Assembly (NCBI RefSeq): GCF_024139115.2
Contig: NC_085141.1
Span: 176,340,994-176,404,993 of the forward strand
From: Armigeres subalbatus
Taxonomy: Eukaryota; Arthropoda; Insecta; Diptera; Culicidae
Reading direction: 5' to 3'
Length of the DNA stretch: 64,000 nt
Notes under the pieces: model-generated
The model's input: the letters and a program-made list of their open reading frames with translations, nothing else
What the model was told of the DNA's origin: nothing
Database searches by the model: none
Program-made: the position numbers and the translations under genes
Shown: positions 34,953 to 45,772 of the stretch, piece after piece
Numbering within the stretch: position 1 is the stretch's first letter
Layout: each line of letters opens with the position of its first letter

Positions 34953-35905
34953 GGGGCAGCAGGGACAGCAGGGACAGCATGGACCATGTCCAAGGGCTTG
35001 ACGACCCCTCCCCAGCTCTGCTAAAATCCCTCCCAAAAAACCACAAGTGCCCGTAATCAGACTCTATCAAAGCGACTGTGTGCCGCTTCGAAAGCACAAG
35101 CCCAGGGAGTGCCAATTGGCATGGGGAGTGTCCCTACTTCGGTAGGGTAGCGCGTGAGCTGCTTCGGCAGGGAGTGAGTGATCTGGTTGTGCTGAGGCAG
35201 GAGTGTCATAGCGTGTCGCCGCTATTGTCACCTCGAAGCGCAGCAGAAGTCTGAGTATGGACTGCGCATGCTGAGGTAGGAGTCGAGGTAGCTATCGACA
35301 CCTCGAGGCATGGCAGTGGAGTGTTAGAGTGAGCACCCGAATAAGGGTCACATGGAGCGAATGGTCTTTGGAGAAGCTGCTTCGGCGGCAGGGTAGCAGT
35401 GGGTTGTACCCACACACCTACAGTTGTGCACATGTGGTGCATGGGGAGTGTCCCTGCTTCGGCAGGGTAGCGTGTGGTCTGCTTCGGCAGTGGTGTGATT
35501 GATCTGCTCGTGCTGAGGCAGGAGTGTCGTAGCGTAATATCTGTAGGCCCAGGCACTCAGGCAGTTACCGCTATTGACACCTCGAGGCATGGCAGCGGAG
35601 CGCCTGGGAGAGCATCCAAGTAAGACTCAAATGGTGTGAATGGGGTGCGAGCACCCAAGTCAGTCTCGCATGGGACGGGTGCCACGATAATGAGCGAGTA
35701 CGTTTAGTACTGCCATCCCCCAGAAGTAGTACTGGGAGGTAGTTCCTGGGGGAAACGATGGTGGAGCCCAAGGGAGTTTAGTCGGTATTGCCGGTATGGT
35801 CGAGTCCGACACTCCAGTACACTTCCGTGTGGTAGTTTGGCAACTACAATGCACGTGTACTGGGTTAGTGTGTAAATGCATTCTCCCTTGTAAAAAAAAA
35901 AAAAA
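34953..35905 (+). mobile_element. Poly(A) retroposon with RTE-derived 5' end
   Basis: Flanked by the 15-bp direct repeat ATACACACTAGGGTG (34938-34952 and 35906-35920), with a 15-A tail. Its first ~65 bp (GGGGGCAGCAGGGAC, then GTCCAAGGGCTTGACGA) and a later block (AAAGCGACTGTGTGCCGCTT) match the 5' leader of the RTE element at 18801-18600. The rest is GC-rich and contains two ~97-bp copies of GCATGGGGAGTGTCCCT...GCAGGAGTGTCATAGCG 320 bp apart. Minus-strand open frames (35206-35923) are incidental. It looks like a non-autonomous element mobilised by a poly(A)-using non-LTR machinery. Confidence 0.8.
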
Positions 35906-35920
35906 ATACACACTAGGGTG

Positions 35921-38640
35921 CACAGTGTTTTCTAACCCAGAAATTCGTGATCGAAAATGTTTTGGCCATGAAAAGTTGATTTTAGAGTCTCAGTGACTTC
36001 GGAGAAAAGTTTCAGTATGTTAAGCTCCATAATCTGGAAAAAAAATTTTTTTGACTAATCCCCCTAAAAGTGAGATGGAAATTCTCTTTCCTCCAATTAT
36101 GAAGATACATCATTGGTGTCTTCAAGAAAGTTGTAGGAAAAGTTTCTACGAAAAATTTTGCTATATAAATTTTATTTCTATCTGCTATAGAAGTCGAGAT
36201 ATGGGTCGTTATTTATGAACGATACTTTCGTCAATATGTTTTTTAGATTTTTCAAATGTTCTACAAAGATGTCCGTCGCGATAAAAAACATGAACCTTTC
36301 GAAGACAGTTTCTTTTTATTTTCAATATTGACGAAGCTATTGACGATTTTCGGTTCAAAAATGAGCATTTTGACATTAACTGCATACATGTAGGGGCAAA
36401 ATGGGGCAGAATTTTATTTAGGTAATTGAAAGTATAACTCATGCACTAACGGTTGCATTGCAACCAGTGTTGGTAAAAACTCAAAATCTCAAAACTCATG
36501 GATGATTCAAATCAAGCGTGAGTTGAAACGCACCCAACTCAATACCTAAAAACTCATGGATAAGTTGAATCATCCATTTGAATCATCGTAGGTTTTCTTT
36601 TGTTCTTCTTCGTTAAAAACAGTGAATTGACGTTTGTCGCATAAAATATTAGACACTCTTTTATGTAAAAGCAATAAATTTCCCCCAAATTAATTTCAAA
36701 TGCGTTTTGAAACCAAAATGATTTTTTGGCAAATGAGTGAAATGATGCGTTTTAGCATGAAACATTCAAGCGTGATGCATTCCCTTAAAATCGCAGACGA
36801 TTTCGTTCGCACGGGAGCGCTCGTTGATTGAGATTTATGAGTGATTTTACCAACACTGATTGCAACATATATGTGACTTAGCTTTCCGTAAGTACCGTAT
36901 GGATATGTTTTCTTCTTCTTCTTGTTATATATAAAAAATGAATTGGTCTGTATTCCGCATAACTAAGAAACGGCCGGGTTCAAATTTCTTCAACACAATT
37001 TCCGATGGGCTTACATAATATTTTTCTTATGTAAAAGTCACGACTTGAACTGAAAAAATATGAAAAATTCAAATTAGAATTTGTATGGATATTTTGTATA
37101 GGCATATCACAACACGCATTCTCACCTACTGTGCAAGACAACGTCTGCCGGGTCATCTAGTTCATGATAATAACACTTAAGCCAGACCTATGGCTTGTTT
37201 TAATGTCCAAATTTTGAAAATGATTATCGAATCGACGGATATTTTTCAGAGAAATACCAACTTATCGGGATATTGGTATTTCCAGAGAATTCTAAATGAA
37301 AAGAAATAAACTAAAATTTTTGGAACACTTTCCTGTTAACCTGTTTTGCAATATTGTGATGTTTTAGACGTAGCAAACCGGCTTTTTATTATTCCGGGAT
37401 ATTTCGAAAAGTAAATAGGTAAAACAAGTACCTTCGAATTGCTTTCATAAAATTATATTTAAGCTTATGATGTTTGAGGCGTCGCTAACCATAGTTTCCA
37501 TTCAATAAAGATTACTGATTAACCCGATACTGCATTTCCTCTCATCAGCATTCCTGGCTGTATGGTGATTTCTAAAATAATACAATTTGCCCAAATACAC
37601 TGGGGTCGCTTTTAACGTGACTTTTTGATGATTTTTTTTAAATATGCGTTGTTTCTTCCCGCGGAATTTGAAATTCATGTCAGTTCTGTAAAACATCCAT
37701 CCATAATCATTTAGAAAATTTTGTATTTGGCTAAATCATAGGTCTGGCGAAGTGTAAAGACTAAAGATGACCCTGCAGACGTTGTCCTGCACAGTAGGCG
37801 AGAATGCGATCTACCTTTTTAAAATTTCCACACAAATTTTATTTTCAATTTTCATATTTTTCCAATTTTGGTCGAGATTCTTACATGAGAAAATATCCTG
37901 TAAATCCGTCGGACATGTTGATAAACCAATTTGCTGAAGAAATGAAGAAAATCTATCCAGCCGTTTCTTAGTTATGCACAATACAGACCAATTCATTTTT
38001 TTATATATAACAAGAAGAAGAAGAAAAAGATGTTCATACGGCACTTATGTCAAGCTATGTCACATATATGTTGCAATGCAACCATTAGAGCATGAGTTAT
38101 ACTTTCAATTACCTAAATAAAATTCTGCCCCATTTTGCCCCTACATGTATGCAGTTAATGTCAAAATGCTCATTTTTGGAATCGAAAATCGTCAATAACT
38201 TCGTCAATATTGAAAATAAAACGAAACTGTCTTCGAAAGGTTCATGTTTTTTTATCGCGACGGACATCTTTGTAGAACATTTGAAAAATCTAAAAAATAT
38301 ATTGACGAAAGTATCGTAAAAAACCCGTTTTTTGGTGGTCGTTCATAAATAACGACCCATAGCTCGACTTTTATAGCAGATAGAAATAAAATTTATATAG
38401 CAAAATTTTTCGTAGAAGCTTTTTCTACAACTTTCTTGAAGACACCAATGATGTATCTTCATAATTGGAGGAAAGAGAATTTCCATCTCACTTTTAGGGG
38501 GATTAGCCCAAAAAATTTTTTTTCCAGGATATGGAGCTTAACATACTGAAACTTTTCTCCGAAGTCACTGAGACTCTAAAATCAACTTTTCATGGCCAAA
38601 ACATTTTCGATCACGAATTCCTGGGTTAGAAAACACTGTG
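35921..38640. mobile_element. Transib-like non-autonomous foldback element, copy A
   Basis: Starts CACAGTGTTTTCTAACCCAG and ends with the inverted copy AAAACACTGTG. Terminal inverted repeats are long (roughly 0.9-1.2 kb each, counting the hAT-type MITE out). The flanking 5-bp duplication is GGGTG (35916-35920 and 38641-38645). CACAGTG tips plus GC-rich 5-bp duplications match the Transib superfamily, the source of the RAG recombinase. No transposase frame is present, so it would need an outside enzyme. A MITE interrupts its left arm. Confidence 0.75.
36465..36858. mobile_element. hAT-type MITE with 8-bp TSD
   Basis: A 394-bp element with ends CAGTGTTGGTAAAA and TTTTACCAACACTG, flanked by ATTGCAAC at 36457-36464 and 36859-36866. 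The opposite arm of the host element (near 38070) and the second copy (near 52325) carry a single ATTGCAAC, so insertion and an 8-bp duplication are directly shown. The 8-bp duplication and CAG-TTGG tips fit hAT. Confidence 0.92.
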
Positions 38641-39414
38641 GGGTGGTTCAAAAAATCGATTTTGCTCCACAGTGCTCATCAGATTCTTCATCATGCTCTG
38701 AGTGTCCTCTGAAAATTTGAGCTCATTTGGATTAAAATTGATTTAGCACAAGCCGTTTCAAGTTTACATGCAAATTAGTATGGGGAAATTTAATATTTTA
38801 TTATACTGATAATGACGCTTCCTCATTAAGCGCAGGTTAAAAGAAAACCTACATAGCTAAAAGGAATACTCAAGAGCTTTCACTCAGCGAAAACCGCATC
38901 TTAATTAATCGTTCCAATAATTAGTAATCGAATTTAATCTATGTCGTAGTTTTCTGGAGCTAATTGCGTATCTCCTAAACAGGCAACATTGCTGCTCGTG
39001 GCGCGAAAGAAATTCAGAAAAAAAATTCACACAAATTTAGGCTACTATGTTTCCCTGCACGTTTCAGTGATGCCCTCAAAGGAGTTTTTTGATCATGACT
39101 AAAGATTCGCAACCTGAAATAAAATCGATTACTAGTTATTGGGACGATTAATCAAGTGCTGTTTTCGCTGAACGAAAGCTTTTGAGTATTCCTTTTAGCT
39201 ATGTAGGTTTTCTTTTAACCTGCGCTTAATGAGGAAGCACCATAAACAGTATAACGATAAAATAAATTTCCCCATACTAATTTACATGTAAACTTGAAAC
39301 GGTTTGTGTCAAATCAGTTTTATTCCAAATGAGCTCAAATTTTCAGAGGACACTCAGAACATGATAAAGAATCAGATGAGCACTGTGGAGCAAAATCGAT
39401 TTTTTGAACCACCC
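38641..39414. mobile_element. TA-flanked palindromic MITE
   Basis: Ends GGGTGGTTCAAAAAATCGAT and its inverted copy, with long arms that continue through AGGTTTTCTTTTAACCTGCG near 38830-38860 and 39205-39235. TA lies at 39415-39416 and, across the insertions, at 35914-35915 before GGGTG, fitting a TA (mariner-type) duplication. The Transib-like element landed in the first 5 bp of its left tip. Confidence 0.75.
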
Positions 39415-39458
39415 TAATACACACATACAGACATCACCTCAATTCGTCGAGCTGAGTC

Positions 39459-39748
39459 TATTAAAGTCCTCTTTAGCGGTCAGATTCGCGGCTATAAAGC
39501 AAGACCATGCTGAGTGCGGCTGGGTTCGATTCAAGGTGCCGGTCTAGACAATTTTTGGATTGGAAATTGTCTCGACTTCCCTGGGCATAAAAGTATCATC
39601 GTGTTACCATCATGATATACGAATGCAAAAAATAATAACTTAGCTTAGAAACTTCGCGGTTAATAACTGTGGAAGTGCTGAATGAACATTAAGAAACGTG
39701 GCGGCAATGTCACAGTGGGGGATGTAATGCCAATAAGAAGAAGAAGAA
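39459..39748 (+). mobile_element. tRNA-related SINE (Feilai-like)
   Basis: A 290-bp insertion splitting CTGAGTC|GATTGGTAT of family B. It has a B-box-like GGGTTCGATTC near 39527, then the body CTAGACAATTTTTGGATTGG and CTTCCCTGGGCATAAAAGTA, and ends in (AAG)n. The layout fits tRNA-related SINEs such as Feilai of Aedes. The flanking duplication is at most 4-5 bp (AGTC). Confidence 0.65.
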
Positions 39749-39861
39749 GTCGATTGGTATTTAACAGTATGGGTCTTCGAGCTATCTATCAAAAGTTTAG
39801 TTTTGGAGTGATCCTTAGCCCTTCCGTATACTTAGTAGTGCTTAGTATAGGAGAAAGGCAA

Positions 39862-40730
39862 AGTACACAATTATCCACCTTGTGATAACCCAAGTTTTAA
39901 TAACCCGAAATCATGTAATTGTAAATATTCAGCAAAAGTACATGCAGTAGGACTCTGTGTAGATTTTTTTTAACCGATAGTCCCACCTGTATATTAACAG
40001 ATACATTAGTTTCACACGTGTATGAGAATTAGTTTTACTTTACACCGATGGGTTTACAATTTAACACCCTCTTGTCGTGATGAAAGTTTAATGAAAACGA
40101 GATCGGTATACTGGAGAGCGGTGTGTTTGGTGCAAAATAAATGTGGCAGGTATTCAATCAGAACCATATTACCACACATACCATTGTGTATGCAAGTTTT
40201 AAAATCAAATGTAAAATTCATTTACATTTCATTGAAGTAATTGATTATTTTTTTTAGTACATGTTTGTTTTTCTCGACTACTTATATCCGCAATAGTAAT
40301 AACTTATAATAGTTATAACGCTACGACACTTCGGGTATAATGAGAAGTAAACAGCATGAAGCGATTGATAGCATGCAAACCGACAGTAGGTGCTCTTCCA
40401 AAATGACTGCAGCGGCAAGGCTCTACATTTGGAAAGACTGGTTATAAGTATAAACTTTAACAAGAGGCCAGAAGAGCTATTATCAATAAACTCAGTTCGA
40501 CCAATTGAGGTGATGTCTATGTGTGCTGAAATGTCGAAATCATCGTTTGGACTAGCCAAGACTGCTTTTTGAGAAAGATAAAAAATCCCAGTATAAATAC
40601 TTCAGTCATGATTCTTTTGTGAAATTGTATGAGCATATTCTATAAAGAGTCAATAACATTCCTTGTTACTAGAGATTCTGATTCTCCACGAATGTCTCAG
40701 GTCTGGATTCACCTTGGTAAGTAATATATT
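39862..40730. other. No gene recognised
   Basis: Non-coding by eye. A short reversed fragment of family B (CTCAGTTCGACCAATTGAGG with TGATGTCTATGTGTG) lies near 40489-40525. The 60-93 codon frames at 40278-40572 overlap it on both strands and have no recognisable motif. Confidence 0.45.
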
Positions 40731-41164
40731 CTATTAAACTCATTCTTTGCCGATCGCTCGAAGCAGCCGGTTGTGAAGGACCGTGTCTCATCGCAGGCAA
40801 TTACTTTATTCCCAGTGAGTTTTTTCTTCAAACCAGTGAGTTTTTTTTATATCCCGCGCTATCCCACTGCGGATATATAGTGGTTGCCGTAGTCGATTCG
40901 CGATCGCGAAGAAGCTGCACGTGCGACAAGGGTTGTGCGTGCATTAAATATAGTGGTAAATCAGTGATTAACCACCATCCGAAATCATCCATCTATCCAT
41001 CGAGAAGAGGATCGACAACATCGACAACGACGGCTACCTACTGAACGGGGCCGTGTATAAGTATACCCAAATCAGTTTGATATTATTTCATCATCCGTTT
41101 TATGCTCACCATACAGCAGTGGTTGAACTATAGGTCATTGCGCGCGGCAAACCTAACCTCACTA

Positions 41165-41395
41165 TTTTGACAGGTACTGGTCCTGTTGTTTACGTTTCGG
41201 ACTTAGAATTTTTTTGATCCAAATTAAATCTGCATATTTCACGATGTTGAAGACATTCCGTACATTCCGCATTCAAATATTGGTAATTATCGATAAGCTT
41301 AGGTAATTAACGATCAGAAAATCCAAAGAATGATAGAAGTATCTCAAAATTAAAATAAAGTCGTCTGTAAACAACAGGACCAGTACCTGTCAAAA
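41165..41395. mobile_element. 231-bp inverted-repeat unit in the I-clade 5' leader
   Basis: Starts TTTTGACAGGTACTGGTCCT and ends with its inverted copy; about 29 of 30 outer bases pair. It could be a MITE inserted into the leader or a native hairpin. No clear target duplication flanks it. Confidence 0.6.
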
Positions 41396-41644
41396 GTCGT
41401 GTGTGACGTCACTGTGCAATGGAGTATTGTTTGTCTGGCTTGTTTGTCTGTTTGTTTGTCGGCTGGCTTAGAGTGCGACAAAAACAGGGTGATCGTTTTT
41501 TTTTTAATTTTTTTTTATGCGCTGAATTTATTTTTTTCTCTTATATTTTTTTTGGTTTTGTTATTTCTTACTCTAAAGTATTGAATTAGTTTAGTTCTAT
41601 CTTTCACATTTTTTTACATTTATTATTGATTCAATCAGAGTTTG

Positions 41645-43018
41645 ATGGACGTAGAAAACGGAGGCGAAACGCCTCCAAAAGATAACGTTGTCCGCACGCG
41701 TTTCTACCAAGCATCTTCTCCTGGGCCGTGGGTTGTTTACTTTCGGCAGAAAGCGAAAAGTATTGATTTCCTAGGAATCAAACGTGATTTGACGCATCGT
41801 TTTCCGAAAACTGATTTTCATCAGATCAATCGGAACAAACTACGTGTAACCGCACCTACATACCAGGATGCAAATGCTATCGCAAAAGACCAGAACTATA
41901 ATGTGGAATATTTGGTTTATGTGCCCTCGCGGGAGGTCGAGATTGAAGGCGTAATTAACGCAGCGAGCCTGACTTGCAAGGATGTGCTTGCAGGAAAAGG
42001 CCGTTTAAAGAATGCCCTGCCATCTACCGTGGATATTCTGGACTGCAAGGAATTGCATTCAGCAGCCATGGTAGATGGTAAAAAAGTATATTCGAAGTCA
42101 GGTTCGCTACGGGTAACGTTTGCCGGTTCGATACTCCCAAAATATGTAAATATCGAAAATATGTTGTTTCCGGTGCGTCTTTTTGTACCCAGAGTTTTCA
42201 ATTGTACCAACTGCAAACAGTTGGGGCACACTGCCGAGTTTTGCGACAACAAGCCCCGTTGTGGCAAATGTTTTGAAAGGCATAGGGAGGAGTCCTGCCA
42301 ACAACAAGTTACAAAGTGCGCTTATTGTGGCATGGACCCTCCCCATGGTTTGCGAGAATGTCCGGTGTACAAAAAGCGCACCCAAAAGGTTAAGCGTTCA
42401 TTAGTACAGCGCTCTAAACAGTCGTATGCAGAAATGGTGAAGTCGCAAGACACATCCGCAACTGCCAACGCAACGGCTGCTATTTCAGCTGCCGTTCAAG
42501 TAAGTGATTTTTATGATGTCATTTCCATAGACGAATCGGACTCTGACGTAGCCGATATGGATGATTCTGCGGAGGTACACGTACTCGAAAAGAGGAAGAA
42601 ACTGTCTTCCCTGGGATTGCGCCGTAAGAAAACTAAAATCATCCCTAGAAGCTTACCTAAATCTGATGGTAATGGGGGATTATTTAAAATTCCGAAGCAG
42701 CCTGTCTATACTGCTCCTTTTGACCCATGTTGCAGTAAGACATTCCCGCCATTGCCTAAAACTGATGTTACAAAGAAACATCTGTCAAGAAATATCTCTG
42801 AGCAGAAAACTGCTACTCGCCCTTCCAAGAAAAGAATCTCGTCCAAGCGAGGATTGATATCCTTTAAGGACCTTGTGGATCGTATTTTGAACTTATTCAA
42901 TATTCCGAATTCCTTGAGGCCAATCATTGACCTCTTTATTCCAACAGTTGAAAGTTATCTGAAGCAATTGACTGTTTCATGGCCCCTTCTTGCAGGAATT
43001 GTATCTTTCGATGGATAA
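41645..43018 (+). CDS. ORF1 protein of I-clade element (Gag-like)
   Basis: 457 codons from the ATG at 41645 and intact to its stop. The N-terminal half is an RRM-like or novel nucleic-acid-binding region (RFYQASSPGPWVVYFRQ, then a KSGSLRVTFAG strand). Three zinc knuckles follow at about residues 180-245: CTNCKQLGHTAEFC, CGKCFERHREESC and CAYCGMDPPHGLREC. The tail is Lys/Ser-rich with an acidic patch (SIDESDSDVADMDD). ORF1 proteins coat the element RNA and may guide it to the nucleus. It overlaps ORF2 by about 29 nt. It is the only sizeable element frame in the window that looks undamaged. Confidence 0.88.
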   Translation: MDVENGGETPPKDNVVRTRFYQASSPGPWVVYFRQKAKSIDFLGIKRDLTHRFPKTDFHQINRNKLRVTAPTYQDANAIAKDQNYNVEYLVYVPSREVEIEGVINAASLTCKDVLAGKGRLKNALPSTVDILDCKELHSAAMVDGKKVYSKSGSLRVTFAGSILPKYVNIENMLFPVRLFVPRVFNCTNCKQLGHTAEFCDNKPRCGKCFERHREESCQQQVTKCAYCGMDPPHGLRECPVYKKRTQKVKRSLVQRSKQSYAEMVKSQDTSATANATAAISAAVQVSDFYDVISIDESDSDVADMDDSAEVHVLEKRKKLSSLGLRRKKTKIIPRSLPKSDGNGGLFKIPKQPVYTAPFDPCCSKTFPPLPKTDVTKKHLSRNISEQKTATRPSKKRISSKRGLISFKDLVDRILNLFNIPNSLRPIIDLFIPTVESYLKQLTVSWPLLAGIVSFDG

Positions 43019-43691
43019 TACGGCCATACAAGATACAATCACTGTGCTGCAGTGGAACTGTCATAGTCTGAAAAATAAATTGGACGTGTTTAAGTTTTTA
43101 ATTCGCAACTCCGATTGCGATATATTTGCACTCTGTGAAACATGCCTTTCTTCTGAAGATGAAACCAACTTCCACGATTTTAATATTATTCGCCAAGATC
43201 GGAATGATCATTATGGTGGCGTTCTTTTGGGAATCAAAAAATGCCACACTTTCTACAGAATTCCCATTCCGACTGTTAATGGTTTAGAAATCGTCGCTTG
43301 CCAAGTAAATGTAAAGAATAAAGACCTTTGCATAGCTTCAGTGTATATTCCCCCAAATGTCTCACTTAATCGTCGGCATCTTTGGAGCGCAGTCTCTCTT
43401 TTATCATCCCCAGTTTTAATACTGGGTGATATGAATGCACATGGTATTGCATGGGGCGAAACTAGAGACGATAACAGAGCGCCTATTTTCTATGATTTGT
43501 GCGACGATTTCAACTTGAATATTTTGAACACAGGCGAAGTAACTCGAATAGGACCTCAAGGTCAGGAAAGTCGAATAGATCTGTCTTTATGCTCTAATTC
43601 ACTATCATTGGATTGCACGTGGAAGGTAATCCAAGATCCCCATGGTAGTCACCACAATCAAAAGCGGCTATCAACGATCAGTGCCAGTTAA
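42990..43691 (+). pseudogene. I-clade ORF2: endonuclease part
   Basis: The apurinic endonuclease region: TVLQWNCHSLKNK, FALCETCLSS (catalytic Glu), SVYIPPNVS, LILGDMNAHGIAWG and ESRIDLSLCS. It ends DPHGSHHNQK, where an SDH catalytic pair is expected: the Asp is His and the frame then shifts near 43650. The end of the endonuclease and part of the linker seem to be deleted here. Confidence 0.85.
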
Positions 43692-45772
43692 TGTTGTGTG
43701 AGCTTTTCGAAGAGTATTTGAGGCTTGAAAGAAAGCTCAAAAATCTTCTCAAGGCTAAAAAACGTAGCTACTGGCGACGTTTTGTCGAGGGACTATCACG
43801 AGAAACCTCAGTGACAACACTTTTGAAAACGGCCCGCAACATGCGGAACTGCATTTTCACCAACGAGAGTGAAGAATACTCCAATCGATGGATATTCAAC
43901 TTCGCAAAAAAGGTCTGTCCAGATTCCGTACCAGCAGAACCGGTATTTCGAGAATCTACACTTGATCCCGGTTCTTTGGGTGGACCATTCTCAATGCTGG
44001 AACTATCTATATCTCTTCTTTCATCAAACAATTCTTCTCCGGGATGCGATAATATCAAATTCAATCTTCCTTAAAACCTCCCAGATATTGCTAAAAGACG
44101 ATTACTTGACCTGTACAACTGTTTCATGGAGTACAACATCGTACCACCAGAATGGCGGCAGGTCAAAGTAATAGCTATTCAAAAGCCTGGGAAACCAATG
44201 TCTGATAACATTTAATACCGACCGATTGCCATGCTATCGTGCATGAGGAAATTATTGGAGAAAATGATCCTTTCAAGAATTGACCATTGGGTCGAGCAAA
44301 ATGCATTACTGTCAAATACTCAATTCGGTTTTCGAAAAGGTAAAGGAACAAATGATTGTCTAGCGTTGCTCTCTTCAGATATACAGCTGGCCTATGCGCT
44401 CAAGGAGCAACTGGCTTCAGTTTGTTTGGATATTAAGGGCGCTTTTGATTCTGTTTCCATAGAAGTACTGTCGGAAAATCTGTACAGTAATGGATTACCC
44501 GTTATTTTGAATAATTTCTTGTACAATTTGTTGTCAGTAAAACACATGAACTTTACTCTCGGCACTCTGACAACTTCCAGATATAGGTACATGGGCCTTC
44601 CCCAAGGTTCATATTTAAGTCCCTTGCTTTACAATTTCTATGTTAAAGATATTGACAATTGTTTGGAAGGACAATGCACGCTTAGACAACTTGCAGATGA
44701 TGCCGTGATCTCTCTAAGAGGTCCATGTGCAGCTGTCTTGCAAGGACCATTGCAAAGTACCCTTGATAATCTGACTGTTTGGGCCAGACATTTAGGGATC
44801 GAGTTCCCTCCGCAAAAAACTCAATTGGTAGTGTTTGCTAAGAAACGGTACCCAGCTCAACTGAAACTAAAGCTATTGAAAGATGACATAAACCAATCTC
44901 TATCTTCTAAATACTTTGGGGTCTGGTTTGATTCCAAGTGTACCTGGAAAACACATATTGATTATTTGTTAGAGAAATGCCGAAAAAGGATCCATTTTCT
45001 CCGTTCTATCACCGGAACTTGGTGGGACGCTCACCCGGAAGACCTCATCAGACTATATAAAACGACTATTCTCTCTGTTTTAGAGTATGGCTCTTTCTGC
45101 TTCCTCTCAGCAGCTGAGTGCCACCTGATCAAATTGGAACGAATTCAATATCGTTGTTTGCGTATTGCTCTTGGCTGTATGCATTCAATGCATAACATGA
45201 ACCTGGAGGTGCTTGCTGGAGTCACTCCTATAAAGCATCGTTACTGGGAGCTCTCACTTAAAATACTGATCAAATGTGGAACAAGTAACACACTTGTATT
45301 AGAAAACTTCGATAATATGCTTGAACTGGTTCATCGTTCAAGATACTTCAATAACAGATATTTCACTGATGGTTCTCGCATTAACGGATCCACTGGCTTC
45401 GGTGTTTTCTACGTAAATTCAACCACCTTCCGAAAACTTCAAGAACCGTGTTCGGTTTATGTTGCTGAGCTGGCAGCAATTAATTTCGCTTTGGGGATAA
45501 TTTCCGATCAGCCCGTAGACCATTATTTCATCTTCTCGGATAGTCTTAGTTCTATCGAGGCACTCCGGTTGATGAAACCTGTTAAGCACGCATCTTACTT
45601 TCTTACAACTATAAGAGAGCTGATGCGTGATTTGGACGAAAGATCATTCAAGATTACCTTTGTATGGGTCCCATCCCATTGCCTAATCTATGGCAATGAG
45701 AAGGCGGACTCGCTAGCTAGGAAGGTGAAGTTTATGATAGACAAATCTCGAACAACGAGTTTTTCCCATTAG
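43691..45772 (+). pseudogene. I-clade ORF2: reverse transcriptase and RNase H
   Basis: One frame interrupted by stops at 44072-44074 and 44213-44215. RT motifs: PPEWRQVKVIAIQKPGKP, YRPIAMLSCM, FGFRKGKGTNDCL, VCLDIKGAFDSVS (catalytic Asp), MGLPQGSYLSPLLYNFYV and RQLADDAVISL (catalytic Asp pair; Leu replaces the usual aromatic). The RNase H domain follows from about 45360: YFTDGSRINGSTGFG, VYVAELAAINFAL, IFSDSLSSIEAL and FVWVPSHCLIYGNEKADS. The frame ends at 45772; C-terminal sequence with a Cys/His remnant (DHVVWYC near 46025) continues in other frames. Confidence 0.88.

Larger units (their letters stand above)
34508..39861 (+). repeat. Family B repeat hosting a stack of insertions
   Basis: Family B body is visible at 34800-34937 (GTTGCGAGCAAATCGGATAA then a TACATACA tract) and resumes at 39417-39458 (CATCACCTCAATTCGTCGAG) and 39749-39861, ending GGAGAAAGGCAAAG. 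Everything between belongs to later insertions listed separately. The AAATTCAACTTTGG motif recurs near 34527, 34686 and 34785. Confidence 0.65.
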
